The notes below the pieces were generated by a model. It saw only the letters and a list, made by a program, of their open reading frames with translations, was not told the origin of the DNA and made no database searches. Source: Avibacterium sp. 21-586 (GTDB lineage: Bacteria; Pseudomonadota; Gammaproteobacteria; Enterobacterales; Pasteurellaceae). From it: DNA of 64,000 nt. A program made the translations under genes and the position numbers. Within the stretch, counting starts at the first letter, position 1, and every line of letters begins with the position of its first letter. Shown piece after piece: positions 61,021 through 64,000 of this stretch. The stretch lies in assembly GCF_026226775.1 (NCBI RefSeq), contig NZ_JAKKOD010000002.1:196501-260500 (forward strand), read 5' to 3'.

Positions 61021-64000
61021 CTAAAAATCAAAATGATAAAGTAGATCAAAGGCTTGATTGACACCGGAAACTGATTGTAAGTAAAGCTGTGGTAATAGTT
61101 TATAGCGCACAGTAAATTCTGCCAATCCGTCAAATAATCCAATGCCGTATTTGAGCTGTAATCGAGGCGTGATGTTACCACTTACCGTTACTTTTGAATT
61201 ATCTCCAACGCCTTGAGTTCCCAAACTGAGATCTTGAATTCCAAATGCCTCACCAATACCGCCAACTAACTTACCGCTTTTCGCTAAGCCAATTCCGAGT
61301 AATGCTGCACCAATAGCACCTCCAGAACCGGCTTCACCACTATTCTCTAATGAACGACCTGTGAGCAAATAAGAAAGCGCCTCATCTTGTGAAGTGGCAG
61401 GATTAGAGAATACGGTAACCTGTGGTGATGTGGCCAAACCGATTACTTTCACTCCAGCAGTAATGTTGCTATTTTCCATCGCAGTTGGATTGCGAATTGC
61501 CTCGATATTAAGCATAGGTTGTGATGGTAAGCCTGAAAAGTTAATTTGCCCTTTGCGAATGAGTAAATCTTGTCCGTAGGCGGTATAACGTCCATTTTTT
61601 AGGTAAATTTGACCGAATAAACCTAGCTTGCCTTTATCTTGTTTTACTGAAAGCAAGCCGTCCAAGTTAGTATTTAAGCCATAAGCCTTGAGCGTGACAT
61701 CATTCCCTATATTAATTTTAAGGTCAGAACGAATTTCCATTCCATTTTTTGTTCGGGCTTTTATTTCACCTTTCTTCACCCCAATTTTTGTTTTATCGGG
61801 GCCATCTAAAATTACCTCATCAGGACTAACTGTCACCGCGCTATCTGGTAATGCTTCGATAGCAATTCTTGCCCAAGGGATATCAACTGATCCTGATATT
61901 TCTAAAAGTTTAGGGCTAGCCACGAGTTCCACATTTGGGCTAATTTTTAATTTTGCCATTGATGGAATATTCATATTAAAGCGATCTGCTTGTGCTTTGA
62001 TTCTGGTATTCCAGTTATCAATATCTTTCCAATTTGCCTCACCACTAATATCTAAACGACTTTCAGCGTTTCTTACATAGCCCAGCAAGGTAGAGCGATT
62101 GCCTGCAAAACGCATAGATAAATTACCGTCTTTGATGGTGAATGGCAGGGATTTCATTGTGGCACTTAAATGGTTGACATCAAAATTACCGTGAATAAGC
62201 GGTGCATTGAGATTGCCCCCTAAGGTAAGATTTGCTGCAATTTCACCATCGATTTTCTCGCCACTTGAAAGCAGTTGTTTGGCTAAATTGAGATTTAACC
62301 GCTGAATGTTAATGGTTCCCCCTAAGGTGCGAGATTTTGCCAAATCTTGCAATTTAAGTGCGGTGGTAATGCGACCATTTTCCATTAAATCAATGGCGGA
62401 ATCCAAGTTTAGATTGTTGTTTTCCATTTGTGCTTTGATATCCACCTTCGGAATGGCAAGGTTGAAGGTGCGATAATCAATTTTTTTCGCCACAGATAAA
62501 TGATTACCGGCTACCTGCACATTGAGTTTGAGCGGTTTATCACTAAACCACGCCACCGTACCCTGACTTTGTAATTGCCCTTTGATTTTCGTTTGGCTTT
62601 GTTCTTTATCCAATAATTTGTTGATTAAGGCTAAATCCAATTTACGCACTTGGAATGGCACTTCGCCGTTTTTCCCTGCGGTGAAATTTTTTGGGAAACA
62701 TAATTCAATATCGCTATTTAACCAACAATGTGAGGAAATGCTTGCTTCCATTTTATTTTGATTGTAATTTACTGCAATGCCTTGATTAGTTTGCCATTTT
62801 CCCACCGGTGATTGAATATCCACGCCGCTAATTTGCCCTTTCCAGATTTGTGAAGTGCGGTCAAAATTTCCCGCAATTTTGAGATTAGCCGCTACAGGTT
62901 TGCCTTGTGATTGCAGTTGTAACTGATGGTTTTTTTCATCGCCTGATAAAGCAAAGGTCGCTTGGCTAATTGCCACATCGGCATATTTCAACCCCGTTAC
63001 ATTGGCGTTTAAATCACCGCTAATGATTTTCTGCGAGCGAATATCCCCTTTAACGGCGAATTTATTCAGCTGTAATTGTTGGAAACGAATATTGTTACCG
63101 CTTAAATCCACATTTAAATTAGGTTCACGAATATCTCCTTTCAATTTGACATAACCAAATAGAGTAGCGGAAAGTTCAGGCAGTAAACCACGCAAGTTTG
63201 GCGCGTGAATATCAAGGGATAAATCTGATTGTTGACCGATTCCCCCTTGCATTGCAATGCGGTTTTCACCGTAATTGAGCAACAGATTTGGTATTTGTAG
63301 CCATTTGTTGTTATCTGCACTGAGTTTACCTTTTAGGCTTAATGGCTGGCGAGAAAGCGAACCGTTAATGTCTAAATCGGGAACGTTAATGGTCCAATTT
63401 TGTCCATCAACTTGTCCTTGCGAGCTGAAATGACCAGACAGCACCGCGGGCATTGAAGGCAAATATTGAGTGATATTTAATTGTGAAAAATCTACCGCAC
63501 TTTGCCATTGCATGCCTTTTTGCCAGTTTACTTCACCGCTTAAATTAGCCTTGCCTTGTAAGGTGTTAAGCTCAAATTGTGTAATGTTCGCTTGCCAAAG
63601 TTTGCCGTTAATTTGGCTGCTAATTTGCGTTTTTGGTGTACTCATTCCAGAAACGTCGGCATTCAGTTGCACTTGGTAATCCAGCAAATCGCCTGTCAGA
63701 TTGAGCGTTAAATTTTGCACTTTCAGCGGATCTTTTTCCTTTTTATCAAAAGGATATTGCAAACTTTTACTGGTTAGCTTGAGATCAAAGGGCGTTTTTT
63801 CTTGGTTAAGTGCTACGTTGCCCACCAGCTCTGCATTAATATCCCCTTTGCTTTGTAGATGAAGTTGTGTTTTCCCACGTAATTTGCCTGAAAGTTGTAG
63901 GCTCAGATCGCCTTGTGGAATATTCAATGGCGCATAGCCTTTGAGTTGACTGTTAAGCTCAAAATCAAGGGGAAAATCATCGTCCAGCTGCATTGAGCCT
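61021..64000 (-). CDS. tamB: translocation and assembly module TamB (3' part)
   Basis: The C-terminal 990 or so residues of TamB; the gene runs off the window at its 5' end. Long repetitive beta-strand (AsmA/DUF490 type) sequence ends in the conserved domain with ATSPQVTVFSNPATSQDEAL, LGTQGVGDNSKVTVSGNITP and a terminal beta strand (LLYHFDF). TamB spans the periplasm and, with TamA, supports outer-membrane protein assembly and lipid transport. tamA, if present, lies outside the window. Confidence 0.95.
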   Translation of the reverse strand, partial: GSMQLDDDFPLDFELNSQLKGYAPLNIPQGDLSLQLSGKLRGKTQLHLQSKGDINAELVGNVALNQEKTPFDLKLTSKSLQYPFDKKEKDPLKVQNLTLNLTGDLLDYQVQLNADVSGMSTPKTQISSQINGKLWQANITQFELNTLQGKANLSGEVNWQKGMQWQSAVDFSQLNITQYLPSMPAVLSGHFSSQGQVDGQNWTINVPDLDINGSLSRQPLSLKGKLSADNNKWLQIPNLLLNYGENRIAMQGGIGQQSDLSLDIHAPNLRGLLPELSATLFGYVKLKGDIREPNLNVDLSGNNIRFQQLQLNKFAVKGDIRSQKIISGDLNANVTGLKYADVAISQATFALSGDEKNHQLQLQSQGKPVAANLKIAGNFDRTSQIWKGQISGVDIQSPVGKWQTNQGIAVNYNQNKMEASISSHCWLNSDIELCFPKNFTAGKNGEVPFQVRKLDLALINKLLDKEQSQTKIKGQLQSQGTVAWFSDKPLKLNVQVAGNHLSVAKKIDYRTFNLAIPKVDIKAQMENNNLNLDSAIDLMENGRITTALKLQDLAKSRTLGGTINIQRLNLNLAKQLLSSGEKIDGEIAANLTLGGNLNAPLIHGNFDVNHLSATMKSLPFTIKDGNLSMRFAGNRSTLLGYVRNAESRLDISGEANWKDIDNWNTRIKAQADRFNMNIPSMAKLKISPNVELVASPKLLEISGSVDIPWARIAIEALPDSAVTVSPDEVILDGPDKTKIGVKKGEIKARTKNGMEIRSDLKINIGNDVTLKAYGLNTNLDGLLSVKQDKGKLGLFGQIYLKNGRYTAYGQDLLIRKGQINFSGLPSQPMLNIEAIRNPTAMENSNITAGVKVIGLATSPQVTVFSNPATSQDEALSYLLTGRSLENSGEAGSGGAIGAALLGIGLAKSGKLVGGIGEAFGIQDLSLGTQGVGDNSKVTVSGNITPRLQLKYGIGLFDGLAEFTVRYKLLPQLYLQSVSGVNQAFDLLYHFDF

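Overview
The window is a Pasteurellaceae chromosome segment carrying one complete Mu-type transposable prophage. The host assignment rests on frequent copies of the Hin-type DNA uptake signal AAGTGCGGT, low GC, and gene sets typical of the family (rpoE-rseABC, carAB, mlaA, the maf-yrdD-tsaC-aroE cluster). It fits the Hin-USS branch (Haemophilus, Aggregatibacter, Pasteurella, Rodentibacter); I cannot name the species.

Left host part (1-7583). Two look-alike candidate small RNAs lie in tandem on the minus strand upstream of luxS. Next come cpdB, a YagU-like membrane protein gene, sdhE, the envelope-stress operon rpoE-rseA-rseB-rseC behind a textbook sigma-E promoter, and trmL.

Prophage (7584-43617, 36,034 bp). 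Both ends are defined to the base: TG...CA termini, a TGAGAAA motif exactly 19 bp inside each end, and a 5-bp target duplication ATCGC on both sides. The order is that of Mu and its Haemophilus relatives: repressor c (minus), ner, transposase A, ATPase B, a run of small early genes, gemA, mor, lysis genes (amidase, holin candidate, embedded spanin pair), terminase, portal, F-like head protein with an extra C-terminal domain, G, protease/scaffold, major head T, sheath, tube, tail chaperone with a frameshift, tape measure, baseplate, fibre, then com and an N6-adenine methylase in place of mom. A few minus-strand genes interrupt the plus-strand late region. Two features stand out that I do not recognise: helically phased TTTAAA arrays in most of the larger prophage gaps, densest around the c-ner control region, and a 90-nt element that can fold into a cloverleaf between the F-like and G genes.

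Right host part (43618-64000). The insertion removed the last codons of a small XRE regulator gene, whose stop codon is now supplied by the phage terminus. The regulator is divergent from a membrane-protein gene across two palindromic operators. Then follow a MetP/MetS-type NSS transporter pair, maf-yrdD-tsaC-aroE, rmuC, a YqhA-like gene, carAB, mlaA, yfbU, an MscS-type channel, a decayed Slam-like outer-membrane protein gene, a T4 endonuclease V-like pyrimidine-dimer glycosylase, ppx/gppA and the 3' part of tamB, which runs off the window.
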